Of a stretch of DNA of 7,430 nucleotides, positions 1 to 6,182 are shown piece after piece. Numbering within the stretch: the stretch's first letter is position 1; each line of letters starts with the position of its first letter. A model generated the notes under the pieces. The model had not been told where the DNA came from. It saw nothing but the letters and a program-made list of their open reading frames with translations, and did no database searches. The translations under genes were made by a program, and so were the position numbers. Origin of the DNA: JAAYUK01 sp035319145 (GTDB lineage: Bacteria; Nitrospirota; Thermodesulfovibrionia; Thermodesulfovibrionales; Dissulfurispiraceae); the NCBI GenBank assembly GCA_035319145.1, contig DATHDH010000061.1:1-7430 (forward strand), in the 5' to 3' direction.

Positions 1-495
1 TATCCGGCCGATGTCCTGAAGCGGAAGGCTGCGTTGGTCAAGAAGGTCGATGCCGGTCTGCAGAAACTCATCGACGACATGATCGAAACGATGCATAATG
101 CGCACGGCGTCGGCCTGGCCGCACCTCAGGTGGGCGCATCGCGACGTGTTGTCGTGCTCGACCTGAGCACCAAGGAAGAATCGGTGCCGGTAATCGTGCT
201 CGTCAACCCCGAGATCATAGAAGCGGACGGGATGATCGAGTCGGAAGAAGGCTGTCTCAGCATTCCCGAATGTCTGATGGTCATCAACCGTGCCGAAAAG
301 ATAACGGTTCGGGCGGCCGACAGGGACGGCAAGCCCATAGAGATCAAAGCCGAAGGCCTCATGGCTCGGGCACTGCAGCATGAGCTGGATCATCTCGACG
401 GTCTTGTCCTCTTTGATCGTCTTAGTGCCGTGAAGAGGGAATTTGCCAAGAAACGCTACCTGAAAAACCTCCAGCGGGCCGAAACGCGGGACTAA
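1..495 (+). CDS. def: Peptide deformylase, 5'-truncated by window edge
   Basis: Removes the N-terminal formyl group from nascent proteins in the cytoplasm, using a bound divalent metal (usually Fe2+). All three family motifs are present: GVGLAAPQVG (106-135), EEGCLS (244-261, metal-ligand Cys at 253-255) and HELDH (379-393, two His ligands and the catalytic Glu). The frame is open from base 1 and reads YPADVLKRKA before the TTG at 34. That matches the usual deformylase N-terminus (KYPDPVLR-like), so TTG 34 is very unlikely to be the start. The true start should lie a few codons before the window. 164 codons are visible, against a usual length of about 165-175. Nine bases separate it from fmt, whose product makes the formylated Met-tRNA that creates this enzyme's substrates. 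The stop codon overlaps the fmt ribosome binding site. The function is secure; only the 5' end is missing. Confidence 0.97.
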   Translation, partial: YPADVLKRKAALVKKVDAGLQKLIDDMIETMHNAHGVGLAAPQVGASRRVVVLDLSTKEESVPVIVLVNPEIIEADGMIESEEGCLSIPECLMVINRAEKITVRAADRDGKPIEIKAEGLMARALQHELDHLDGLVLFDRLSAVKREFAKKRYLKNLQRAETRD

Positions 496-499
496 GGAG
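494..499 (+). promoter_or_regulatory. Ribosome binding site of fmt
   Basis: AAGGAG lies 5 nt before the GTG at 505 and overlaps the last two bases of the def stop codon. It is the clearest Shine-Dalgarno match at this junction and supports GTG 505 as the fmt start. Confidence 0.8.
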
Positions 500-504
500 C
501 AGTT

Positions 505-1428
505 GTGGGCATTATCTTTTTCGGGACCCCGCAGTTTGCAGTTCCGTCGTTGCAGGCACTGATTTCGGCAGGTGAGAAGGTTGATCTGGTTGTTTCCCAA
601 CCCGACAAACAGAAGGGCCGCGGCAGAATTATGTCGGCCCCCCCTGTGAAGGAACTCGCACTCGGACACTCCATCCCTGTGATCCAGCCGGTAAAGATGC
701 GCGATCCGGAGTTGCATGCACATCTTCGTTCATTCCGTCCGGAATTCGTCGTGGTTGTTGCGTATGGACGTATTCTCCCCCCTGCACTTCTTTCGATACC
801 CGAGAGCGGGTGCGTCAATGTGCACGGCTCGCTTCTGCCTCGTTATCGCGGGGCGGCGCCGATCCAATGGGCGATTATGAACGGAGATGACGAGACCGGC
901 ATCTGTACCATGCTCATGGATGAAGGGCTCGACACCGGCCCTGTGCTGCTCTGCGAATCCTTGCGTATCGCGAATGACGATACGGCTGAATCTCTTTCCG
1001 CAAAACTTGCCGAGCTTGGTGCGCGAACGCTGCTGAGGACGATCGAAGGAATGCGGTCAGGTGTCGTTGTTCCGCGTGCCCAGTCCGGGGAGGCGGTGTA
1101 TGCGCCGCCCCTCAAAAAAGAGGACGGCCGCATCGACTGGAGGTGCCCTGCTGCCGCCATAGCCCGCCAGGTGCGCGGTCTGTATCCGTGGCCGTCGGCA
1201 TTCTGCTTTCTGGGAGAGGCGAGGCTCAAGATAACGAAGGCACACGCAGAGCCGGGCAATGCCGATCCGGGCGTGGTCGTCAGGGCGAGCGTAAATACAT
1301 TGCAGATCGGTACAGGCGAAGGTATTCTTGTCGTTGAGGCATTGCAGCCAGACGGCAAACGGGTGATGACAGCGGCGGCATTTCTCGCCGGTAGACAGGT
1401 GCATGAGGGCCTTGAGACACTTCGCTAG
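505..1428 (+). CDS. fmt: Methionyl-tRNA formyltransferase
   Basis: Transfers a formyl group from 10-formyl-tetrahydrofolate to Met on initiator tRNA, in the cytoplasm. The 307-residue length is normal for the family (about 310). The N-terminal Rossmann-like domain opens with MGIIFFGTPQFAVPSL. The folate and catalytic region has N105, H107 and the SLLPRYRGAAPI signature (109-120), and the catalytic Asp is D143 in MDEGLDTGP. The residue 32-41 loop QPDKQKGRGR matches the family's tRNA-contacting loop. The C-terminal domain (about 205-307) includes PLKKEDGRIDW and ends FLAGRQVHEGLETLR. GTG 505 is preferred because AAGGAG precedes it by 5 nt and the N-terminus aligns with the family. It follows def, its classic partner, and its last 26 bp overlap the DUF116 gene. 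Nothing suggests damage. Confidence 0.97.
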   Translation: MGIIFFGTPQFAVPSLQALISAGEKVDLVVSQPDKQKGRGRIMSAPPVKELALGHSIPVIQPVKMRDPELHAHLRSFRPEFVVVVAYGRILPPALLSIPESGCVNVHGSLLPRYRGAAPIQWAIMNGDDETGICTMLMDEGLDTGPVLLCESLRIANDDTAESLSAKLAELGARTLLRTIEGMRSGVVVPRAQSGEAVYAPPLKKEDGRIDWRCPAAAIARQVRGLYPWPSAFCFLGEARLKITKAHAEPGNADPGVVVRASVNTLQIGTGEGILVVEALQPDGKRVMTAAAFLAGRQVHEGLETLR

Positions 1429-1942
1429 AGGGGTGGTCCTCAAAATTATCTACCCGACGCTGATGCTCGTCTCGTCTTTCGCGAAAGGCAAGCGTGAAGC
1501 AGTTCAACTCTGGACGATACGCGCCAACAACCGCCTGGTGGATATTTCTTCGCTCCGCGCGCGGTCAGTTCTCCTTCTGCTCCCGCACTGCCTGCAGATC
1601 AGCGATTGTGAAGTCCGTATTACCCACAATATCCGGAATTGCAAACGGTGCGGCCGCTGTTCGATCAAGGACCTTATCGGAATAGCCGAGGAGTTCGACC
1701 TCTCGCTGTTCGTTGCGACGGGTGGAACCGTCGCCCGCCGTGTTGTGCAGGAGGCGAGGCCGGATGTCATCGTAGCGGTTGCCTGCGAGCGCGACCTGAG
1801 CAGCGGAATCGTCGATACCTACCCCATGCCGGTGATCGGAATTCTGAATGATCGGCCCCATGGGCCCTGTCTCAACACTGCCGTCGATCTTGCAAAGGTG
1901 CGGGAGGCGCTTATCCGGATTGTGCGCGGTTCGGCGAGGTGA
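1403..1942 (+). CDS. DUF116 family cysteine-rich protein, function unknown
   Basis: A 179-residue protein recognised as DUF116. The visible signatures are LLLLPHCLQ (57-65), a cysteine cluster C63, C69, C80, C83, C86 (the last three as CKRCGRC), ATGGT (105-109), VAVACERDL (124-132) and GILNDRPHGPCLNT (146-159). Seven cysteines suggest a metal or Fe-S site, which is inference. Residues about 10-27 are hydrophobic and basic-flanked and may form one membrane or peripheral anchor. ATG 1403 lies inside fmt (26 bp overlap) with only a weak AGG at 1397-1399. GTG 1433 is an alternative that would remove 10 residues. The function is unknown in the family. I recall it sitting between fmt and rsmB in other anaerobe-rich lineages, which may hint at a link to translation, but that is unproven. 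The family call is confident. Confidence 0.9.
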   Translation: MRALRHFARGVVLKIIYPTLMLVSSFAKGKREAVQLWTIRANNRLVDISSLRARSVLLLLPHCLQISDCEVRITHNIRNCKRCGRCSIKDLIGIAEEFDLSLFVATGGTVARRVVQEARPDVIVAVACERDLSSGIVDTYPMPVIGILNDRPHGPCLNTAVDLAKVREALIRIVRGSAR

Positions 1943-1944
1943 AC

Positions 1945-1965
1945 ACGGTGATGAGCGGTCACCGT
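1945..1965 (+). promoter_or_regulatory. Hairpin in the DUF116-rsmB gap
   Basis: A perfect 7-bp inverted repeat: ACGGTGA (1945-1951) and TCACCGT (1959-1965), separated by a 7-nt loop. It starts 3 bases after the DUF116 stop, in the only gap of this gene cluster longer than 10 bp. No T-run follows, so it is not a typical factor-independent terminator. It could stabilise the mRNA, act as a processing site, modulate rsmB translation, or be a protein-binding palindrome. I see no promoter hexamers in the rest of the 1943-2003 gap. Confidence 0.45.
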
Positions 1966-2003
1966 TCAACAGTTCAGAGCATTGATCCCGTGGAATCCTC
2001 CGG

Positions 2004-3323
2004 GTGAAGAACGTGTCTTCGCGCAGGGCTGCCCTCCGGGCCATTCATGATGTTTCCGAACGAGGAATGACCCCCAAACATGCGCTCGACCCCGCTGCCG
2101 CCCATCTTGATGAACGTGATCGGGCATTTGCCGCAGAGCTTGTGTATGGCGTCGTGCGATATCGGGACTCTCTGGACTGGCTTCTGAAGGGCTTTTTGCG
2201 CCGTCCCGGCGGGCTTGGGCCGAATACCCTCGACAATCTTCGCATGGCGGTTTATCAGATCGAATTCATGCGCGTTCCGGAATGGGCCGCAGTAAACGAG
2301 GCGGTGCTTATCGAGAAGCGGGACGGCAAGCCCGCTGTCGTAAACGCCGTGCTGCGCAATTATTTGAGGAATAAACCGCAGCTGCCTCCAGCCGACCTCG
2401 ATAATGCGGAAACTATTGCTATTCGAACGTCGCACCCCCTCTGGCTTGTGGATCGCTGGATGAAACGTTTCGGTAACGCTGAAGCGTCAGCTCTTTGTGA
2501 AGCGAACAATATGCAGGCCGCTACGGTACTCCGCTTTGCATCCGTCGAGCGGAGAAACGAGGCGCTCGGAACATTAAATGCCTCCGGCATCGATGCTGCG
2601 CCCGCCCGCCTTGTTCCGTGCGGTCTCGTACTGCCCGACGGTGCAAAGTTCGACGAACTTGCGGCCATCCTGCCTTTCCCGTATTTTGTTCAGGATGAAG
2701 CGGCGCAGCTTGTCGGGCTGTTGCTGAATCCGTCTCACGGCCAAAGGGCCCTGGACCTCTGCGCAGCGCCGGGCGGCAAGACGACGCATCTGGCTGAATT
2801 GATGCGCGATGCCGGCGAGGTCGTTGCAGTCGATCGTGATGAGGCGAGGGCCGGCCTCATTTGCGAGAACACGAAACGGCTCGGGCTGACGTCCGTCGAT
2901 GTTCGCATTGCCGATGCAACGGTCTTTTCGGATGAAAAGGGATTTGATCATGTCCTGGTCGATGCGCCCTGTTCGGCGCTCGGCACCATACGCCGCAATC
3001 CGGACGTCAAATACCGTCACACGCCTTCGGATCTCAGGAGGCTGCAGCGAGCGCAATTGCGGATTCTCAAAAACGCAGGCCGGTTAGCGCGTTCGGGGGG
3101 AACCCTTGTCTATGCGGTCTGTTCCACGGAGCCCGAGGAAGGCGAAGAGGTCATCCGGGGATTTTTGCAGCACCATCGTAATTTTAGTATTATAGAAGGC
3201 GAATTTGCCGCATTCGCTGGGCTGCGCGTATGTGACGCGCTTGGATTTGTCGGATATCGTACCTTTCCTCATCGCGATGGGATGGACGGATTCTTCTGTT
3301 CCCGTCTGAAAAGAGAGTCATGA
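2004..3323 (+). CDS. rsmB: 16S rRNA (cytosine-5) methyltransferase RsmB/Sun
   Basis: Methylates C5 of a cytosine in 16S rRNA (C967 in E. coli) using S-adenosylmethionine. The length is 439 residues against 429 in E. coli. The N-terminal third (about 1-130) is the NusB-like RNA-binding domain, with AFAAELVYGVVRYRDSLDWLL and AAVNEAVLI. The Rossmann methyltransferase domain has the SAM-binding motif LDLCAAPGGKT (from 250), motif IV DAPCSALG with C323, and motif VI YAVCSTEPEEGE with C373. The two cysteines are the release and catalytic nucleophile pair of this family and line up with E. coli C325 and C375. GTG 2004 has no good ribosome binding site; GTG 2013 is equally possible and would shorten it by 3 residues. 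An in-frame stop at 1983 rules out starts further upstream. The stop overlaps the next start (ATGA). Confidence 0.95.
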   Translation: MKNVSSRRAALRAIHDVSERGMTPKHALDPAAAHLDERDRAFAAELVYGVVRYRDSLDWLLKGFLRRPGGLGPNTLDNLRMAVYQIEFMRVPEWAAVNEAVLIEKRDGKPAVVNAVLRNYLRNKPQLPPADLDNAETIAIRTSHPLWLVDRWMKRFGNAEASALCEANNMQAATVLRFASVERRNEALGTLNASGIDAAPARLVPCGLVLPDGAKFDELAAILPFPYFVQDEAAQLVGLLLNPSHGQRALDLCAAPGGKTTHLAELMRDAGEVVAVDRDEARAGLICENTKRLGLTSVDVRIADATVFSDEKGFDHVLVDAPCSALGTIRRNPDVKYRHTPSDLRRLQRAQLRILKNAGRLARSGGTLVYAVCSTEPEEGEEVIRGFLQHHRNFSIIEGEFAAFAGLRVCDALGFVGYRTFPHRDGMDGFFCSRLKRES

Positions 3324-3862
3324 AAAGTTGGATGAAAATACCGTTTTACGTTTTTCTGGTGCTCTTTATCAGCATCGGGTCCGGTTATCTTACCTTCACG
3401 CTCCTCACCATGAATCGCACGATTATCATGCCCGATCTTCGCGGGAAGGGCATGGTCGAGGCGAATGACCTGCTCCGCAGCAAGGGACTGTATATCCGCC
3501 TCGAAGGAGACGATTACGACGGCGAGGTTCCCCAAGGGGCGATTGCACGCCAGAACATTCCCGCCGGAGCAGGAGTCAAGCAGGGCAGGGAGATCGGCGT
3601 TGTCCTGAGCAGGGGGTCCCGTATCGCCTTTGTCCCTGATGTCGTGGGCCAGACGGTCGCACAGGCCGAGACGTCCTTGCAGCCGCGCGGCATCAAGATT
3701 GCCAAGGTCATGTATGTTCATTCGGAGAGTATTCCAAAAGATACGATCATTGCGCAGCGCCCCGAGCCGCTCGAAAAAGGGGCTGATCAGTTCAGCATCG
3801 TCGTGAGTCTCGGCGAGATCGAACACAAAGCTGAAAAGCCGGAGAAGAGGGAGGATCTGTGA
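3320..3862 (+). CDS. Membrane-anchored protein with two PASTA domains
   Basis: A 180-residue protein. A short basic N-terminus is followed by one membrane segment (about 7-30, PFYVFLVLFISIGSGYLTF) and two PASTA domains at about 34-98 and 103-165. Each has the usual start (IIMPDLRGKGMVEANDLL, FVPDVVGQTVAQAETSL) and end (IGVVLSRG, FSIVVSLG). The tail is short and charged. PASTA domains of Ser/Thr kinases and penicillin-binding proteins bind peptidoglycan or muropeptides, so an inner-membrane anchor with periplasmic PASTA domains is the likely topology. No kinase, transpeptidase or other catalytic domain is attached. The start is ATG 3320, sharing ATGA with the rsmB stop, with a weak AAGAGAG at 3311-3317. 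The 3' end shares GTGA with rpe. The domain call is confident; the cellular role is unknown. Confidence 0.9.
   Translation: MKSWMKIPFYVFLVLFISIGSGYLTFTLLTMNRTIIMPDLRGKGMVEANDLLRSKGLYIRLEGDDYDGEVPQGAIARQNIPAGAGVKQGREIGVVLSRGSRIAFVPDVVGQTVAQAETSLQPRGIKIAKVMYVHSESIPKDTIIAQRPEPLEKGADQFSIVVSLGEIEHKAEKPEKREDL
3848..3855 (+). promoter_or_regulatory. Ribosome binding site of rpe
   Basis: AGGGAGGA, inside the 3' end of the PASTA gene, lies 3 nt before GTG 3859. It supports GTG as the rpe start and fits translational coupling across the GTGA overlap. Confidence 0.7.
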
Positions 3863-4518
3863 TCAAACTGGCACCATCCATTTTATCGGCTGATTTTGCG
3901 CGGCTCGGAGAAGAAGCGGCCGCGGCTGAACGCGCCGGAGCCGACTGGCTCCATGTCGATGTCATGGACGGGCACTTTGTCCCGAACATGACTATCGGCC
4001 CGCTTGTGGTCGAAGCCGTGAAAAAACACACATCTCTGCCGCTTGATGTCCATCTCATGATCGAGCAGCCCGATCGTTATCTACGGGATTTCGCTGAAGC
4101 AGGTGCTGACTATCTTACCGTGCATGCGGAAGCCGCGGTGCATCTGCACCGCACGGTGCAGTTCATCAAGGAGTTGGGTGTGCATGCAGGCGTGTCGCTG
4201 AATCCGGCGACCTCACTCTCGGTGCTTGACTGCGTTTTGCCGGATCTCGATTTAGTGTTGCTCATGTCGGTCAATCCGGGGTTCGGCGGGCAGAAATTCA
4301 TCCCCTGTGTGCTTGATAAACTGCGGACGCTCCGCCAGACGATTCGCGCCCGCGGCTGTTCGGCGCTCGTCCAGGTCGACGGCGGCGTCAAGCCGGGCAA
4401 TGCGCGCGAAATCGCCCAGGCCGGGGCCGAGGTGCTTGTTATGGGGTCGGCTTTTTTCGGTGCCGCCGATTACGGCGCGCTTGTGAAGGAACTGCACATA
4501 ACCCTGGAGGGCTGCTGA
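3859..4518 (+). CDS. rpe: Ribulose-phosphate 3-epimerase
   Basis: Interconverts D-ribulose 5-phosphate and D-xylulose 5-phosphate in the cytoplasmic pentose phosphate or Calvin pathway. At 219 residues it is the normal length for this TIM-barrel family. The N-terminus LAPSILSADFARLG is diagnostic. The metal and catalytic residues are in place: H32 and D34 in LHVDVMDGHFVPN, H65 in DVHLMIEQP, and D174 in VQVDGGV. The phosphate-binding loops MSVNPGFGGQKF (136-147) and VMGSAFFG are also present. The start is GTG 3859, preceded by AGGGAGGA. The stop (4516-4518) shares one base with the next ATG (TGATG). No carbon-fixation genes are visible nearby, so a general pentose phosphate role is the simplest reading. 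A cluster of inverted repeats lies inside the gene at 4117-4161. Confidence 0.97.
   Translation: MIKLAPSILSADFARLGEEAAAAERAGADWLHVDVMDGHFVPNMTIGPLVVEAVKKHTSLPLDVHLMIEQPDRYLRDFAEAGADYLTVHAEAAVHLHRTVQFIKELGVHAGVSLNPATSLSVLDCVLPDLDLVLLMSVNPGFGGQKFIPCVLDKLRTLRQTIRARGCSALVQVDGGVKPGNAREIAQAGAEVLVMGSAFFGAADYGALVKELHITLEGC
4135..4161 (+). repeat. Overlapping inverted repeats inside rpe
   Basis: GCGGTGCA (4135-4142) is a perfect reverse complement of TGCACCGC (4145-4152). CTGCACCG (4144-4151) is a perfect reverse complement of CGGTGCAG (4154-4161). The middle arm can therefore pair with either flank, giving two mutually exclusive hairpins. In addition, ACCGTGC (4117-4123) can pair with GCACGGT (4151-4157). 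The stretch encodes residues AAVHLHRTVQ, so the repeated GTG-CAT/CAG codons partly explain it. Whether it has any role is unknown. Confidence 0.5.
4506..4510 (+). promoter_or_regulatory. Ribosome binding site of the TPR gene
   Basis: GGAGG inside the last codons of rpe lies 7 nt before ATG 4518. It supports that start and reinitiation across the TGATG junction. Confidence 0.7.
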
Positions 4519-5618
4519 TGACGGCGCATGCCGAATCGGTTCTCGCGGCTGCCGAACGGCTCCGTGAACGTTCCGACTATCCCGGCTCGCTGAAGCTCTT
4601 CCGGAAGGCCTATGCGGCGTTCAAAGGGCGCCACGATCTGCAGGGCATGCTCGACAGCCTTCTCGCGATGGGCGACATCTGTCGCATGGTAGGATCGTTC
4701 GCACAGGCGCTTGTCCACTACACCGAAGCGCTCGAAATGTGCACCGCCCTTGACGACCGGCTTGCGGCCGCCGATGCCCTGGCGGGGCTCGGCCTCTCGC
4801 ACCGGGCGCTCGGGCAGTGGGCTGAAGCCGTTCGGTTGATAGGCAAAGCGCGCGCAGAATATGCCAGGGCCGGAGATGCCCGAGGCGTTGCCTTTTCCTA
4901 CTGGGCGGAAGCAGGCGCACTCCGATTCGGCGGGCGCATTCCTCGTGCGATAAAGATGTTTCATGAAGCACGCAGACGATTCGATGCCCTCGATTTTCGG
5001 TCTGGCGGGGCCTATGCGCTTTGCGGACTGGGCGGTGCACACCGCATCGCGGGGAAATTCCAGGAGTCCTTTGACTACTACACTGAAGCAAACGATCTTT
5101 TTCGCAAACTGCGCGATCGCTTCGGCATGGCGTATTCGCATTGCGGCGTCGGCAATGCCTATCGCATGCAGTATGACTTTCGCCGCGCACTGCAGCATTT
5201 TTCGAAGGCGGAAAAGCTGTATGCCGAGTTCGGCGATATCGTGAGTTACTCGTATACCATCTGGAGCATGGCGATACTGCATACCATGACCTGTGAATAT
5301 GATCACGCCATGAAAGAGATTGTGATCGCGAGAAAGAATTTTCGCGCGACGCGCGACCCGCGGGGCTTAATCTATTGCGAACTGGCGCAGGGCCAGATCG
5401 AATATCTGAAAGGCCGCACCGCAAAGGCCGCCGAGCGGTTTCGGAAAGCATTTGCGCAAGCGGAGTCCTGGCAGTTTGCGGTCGAGCGGTGCCATGCGGA
5501 CGCGCTTCTGCAGGCCGCTCTCAACCTGCCTCTGCCCGGGAGGTATTCCGGAGCGTCATGCTACCGGAAACTCGGGCTTGCCCTGGACTTTATCGAAATA
5601 CCCTTCAATCTTCCGTAG
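4518..5618 (+). CDS. TPR-repeat protein with 40-residue repeats
   Basis: A 366-residue protein with no signal peptide, membrane segment or catalytic domain, so probably a cytoplasmic scaffold or adaptor. After a 43-residue lead-in that looks like a partial repeat, seven consecutive units of exactly 40 residues fill 44-323. Each has the TPR pattern of small residue, G, aromatic, A and L positions (for example LGLSHRALGQWAEAV, LGGAHRIAGKFQESF, VGNAYRMQYDFRRAL) followed by a turn such as LGDxRG. A 43-residue C-terminal unit ends IEIPFNLP. The 40-residue spacing resembles the extended TPRs of LGN/GPSM2, rapsyn and some bacterial regulators rather than the canonical 34. The start ATG 4518 overlaps the rpe stop by one base and has GGAGG before it. 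Neither its partner nor its function can be told from the sequence. The lipid gene that follows 6 bp later is context only. Confidence 0.85.
   Translation: MTAHAESVLAAAERLRERSDYPGSLKLFRKAYAAFKGRHDLQGMLDSLLAMGDICRMVGSFAQALVHYTEALEMCTALDDRLAAADALAGLGLSHRALGQWAEAVRLIGKARAEYARAGDARGVAFSYWAEAGALRFGGRIPRAIKMFHEARRRFDALDFRSGGAYALCGLGGAHRIAGKFQESFDYYTEANDLFRKLRDRFGMAYSHCGVGNAYRMQYDFRRALQHFSKAEKLYAEFGDIVSYSYTIWSMAILHTMTCEYDHAMKEIVIARKNFRATRDPRGLIYCELAQGQIEYLKGRTAKAAERFRKAFAQAESWQFAVERCHADALLQAALNLPLPGRYSGASCYRKLGLALDFIEIPFNLP
4647..5486 (+). repeat. Seven tandem 120-bp TPR-coding units
   Basis: Seven coding units of exactly 120 bp (40 codons) run head to tail without insertion or deletion, starting at residues 44, 84, 124, 164, 204, 244 and 284 of the TPR protein. 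The units are diverged at DNA level and similar mainly in protein pattern (G near positions 8-9 and 16, A near 21 and 28, and D or G near the end). This is an old duplicated protein array, not a recent DNA repeat. Confidence 0.8.
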
Positions 5619-5624
5619 ACGCCC

Positions 5625-6182
5625 ATGGACGCCAGAATACTGACGCTGCCGAATCTCATTACCTGCATCCGGATTCTCCTGATTCCAGTCTTCATCTCGG
5701 CTATTCTTGCCGACCGTTATCGCGACGGGCTCGTGGTCTTCGTGGTGGCAGCCCTGTCCGATCTCGTCGATGGGAAGCTCGCACGAGCGCAAAACAGCCA
5801 GACGACCTTCGGGGCTTTCCTCGATCCGTTTGCGGATAAATGCCTCATGATTAGCTCTTTTATCCTCTTTGCGACGAAGGGCTGGCTTCCGATGTGGCTG
5901 GCGCTTGTAAGCATCAGCCGCGATTTGCTCGTGGTTCTCGGGTATGTCCTGCTTGCCGTGATGCGCGGCATGGTGAGGGTTTCTCCGTCGTTGGCGGGCA
6001 AGACGGCCATTGCCGCTGAAATGATCCTTATCTCGTATGTGCTGCTCTGGCTCAACTTCGCGATGCTGCCTGAACCAGCGCTCTGGATGTTTGTCTGCGT
6101 TGCCGCGCTTGCAGCAAGTTCGGGGGTCCAGTATATCTATCGGGGAGTGATGACGCTCTATGCGAAGCCCTGCGGGCAGTGA
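5625..6182 (+). CDS. pgsA: CDP-alcohol phosphatidyltransferase, probably phosphatidylglycerophosphate synthase
   Basis: An inner-membrane enzyme that most likely joins CDP-diacylglycerol and glycerol 3-phosphate to make phosphatidylglycerophosphate. The full family motif D(x)2DG(x)2AR(x)8G(x)3D(x)3D is present with no deviation: D46, D49, G50, A53, R54, G63, D67, D71. The N-terminus LTLPNLITCIRILLIPVF is typical of PgsA. About five or six membrane segments are visible (roughly 9-29, 34-46, 74-92, 92-113, 127-147, 150-168). The 185-residue length matches PgsA (about 180-200). ATG 5625 follows the TPR stop by 6 bp but lacks a recognisable Shine-Dalgarno sequence, so it may depend on coupling. 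The acceptor alcohol cannot be proven from the motif, and another CDP-alcohol transferase is possible. The last 23 bp overlap the next gene. Confidence 0.88.
   Translation: MDARILTLPNLITCIRILLIPVFISAILADRYRDGLVVFVVAALSDLVDGKLARAQNSQTTFGAFLDPFADKCLMISSFILFATKGWLPMWLALVSISRDLLVVLGYVLLAVMRGMVRVSPSLAGKTAIAAEMILISYVLLWLNFAMLPEPALWMFVCVAALAASSGVQYIYRGVMTLYAKPCGQ

Noticed and set aside
34..36. TTG at 34 as the def start
   Set aside because: The frame is open upstream, and the residues before it (YPADVLKRKA) match the conserved deformylase N-terminus, so the gene begins before the window.
1854..1866. GGCCC-CAT-GGGCC inverted repeat in the DUF116 gene
   Set aside because: It encodes the conserved RPHGP motif and has only 5-bp arms, so codon constraint explains it.
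1945..1965. Factor-independent terminator between DUF116 and rsmB
   Set aside because: The stem is short and is followed by TTCAAC rather than a T-run, so a terminator call is not supported; it is kept only as a hairpin.
1565..2044. 159-codon - strand frame across the DUF116 gene and the gap before rsmB
   Set aside because: No recognisable motif, and the + strand DUF116 protein explains most of the region.
4470..5306. 278-codon open frame on the - strand opposite the TPR gene
   Set aside because: It lies wholly antisense to a well-supported repeat protein, has no recognisable family motif, and long antisense frames are common opposite GC-rich coding sequence.
4621..5451. 276-codon second - strand frame in the TPR region
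   Set aside because: Arg- and Cys-rich low-quality translation typical of a wrong frame, overlapping both the TPR gene and another antisense frame.
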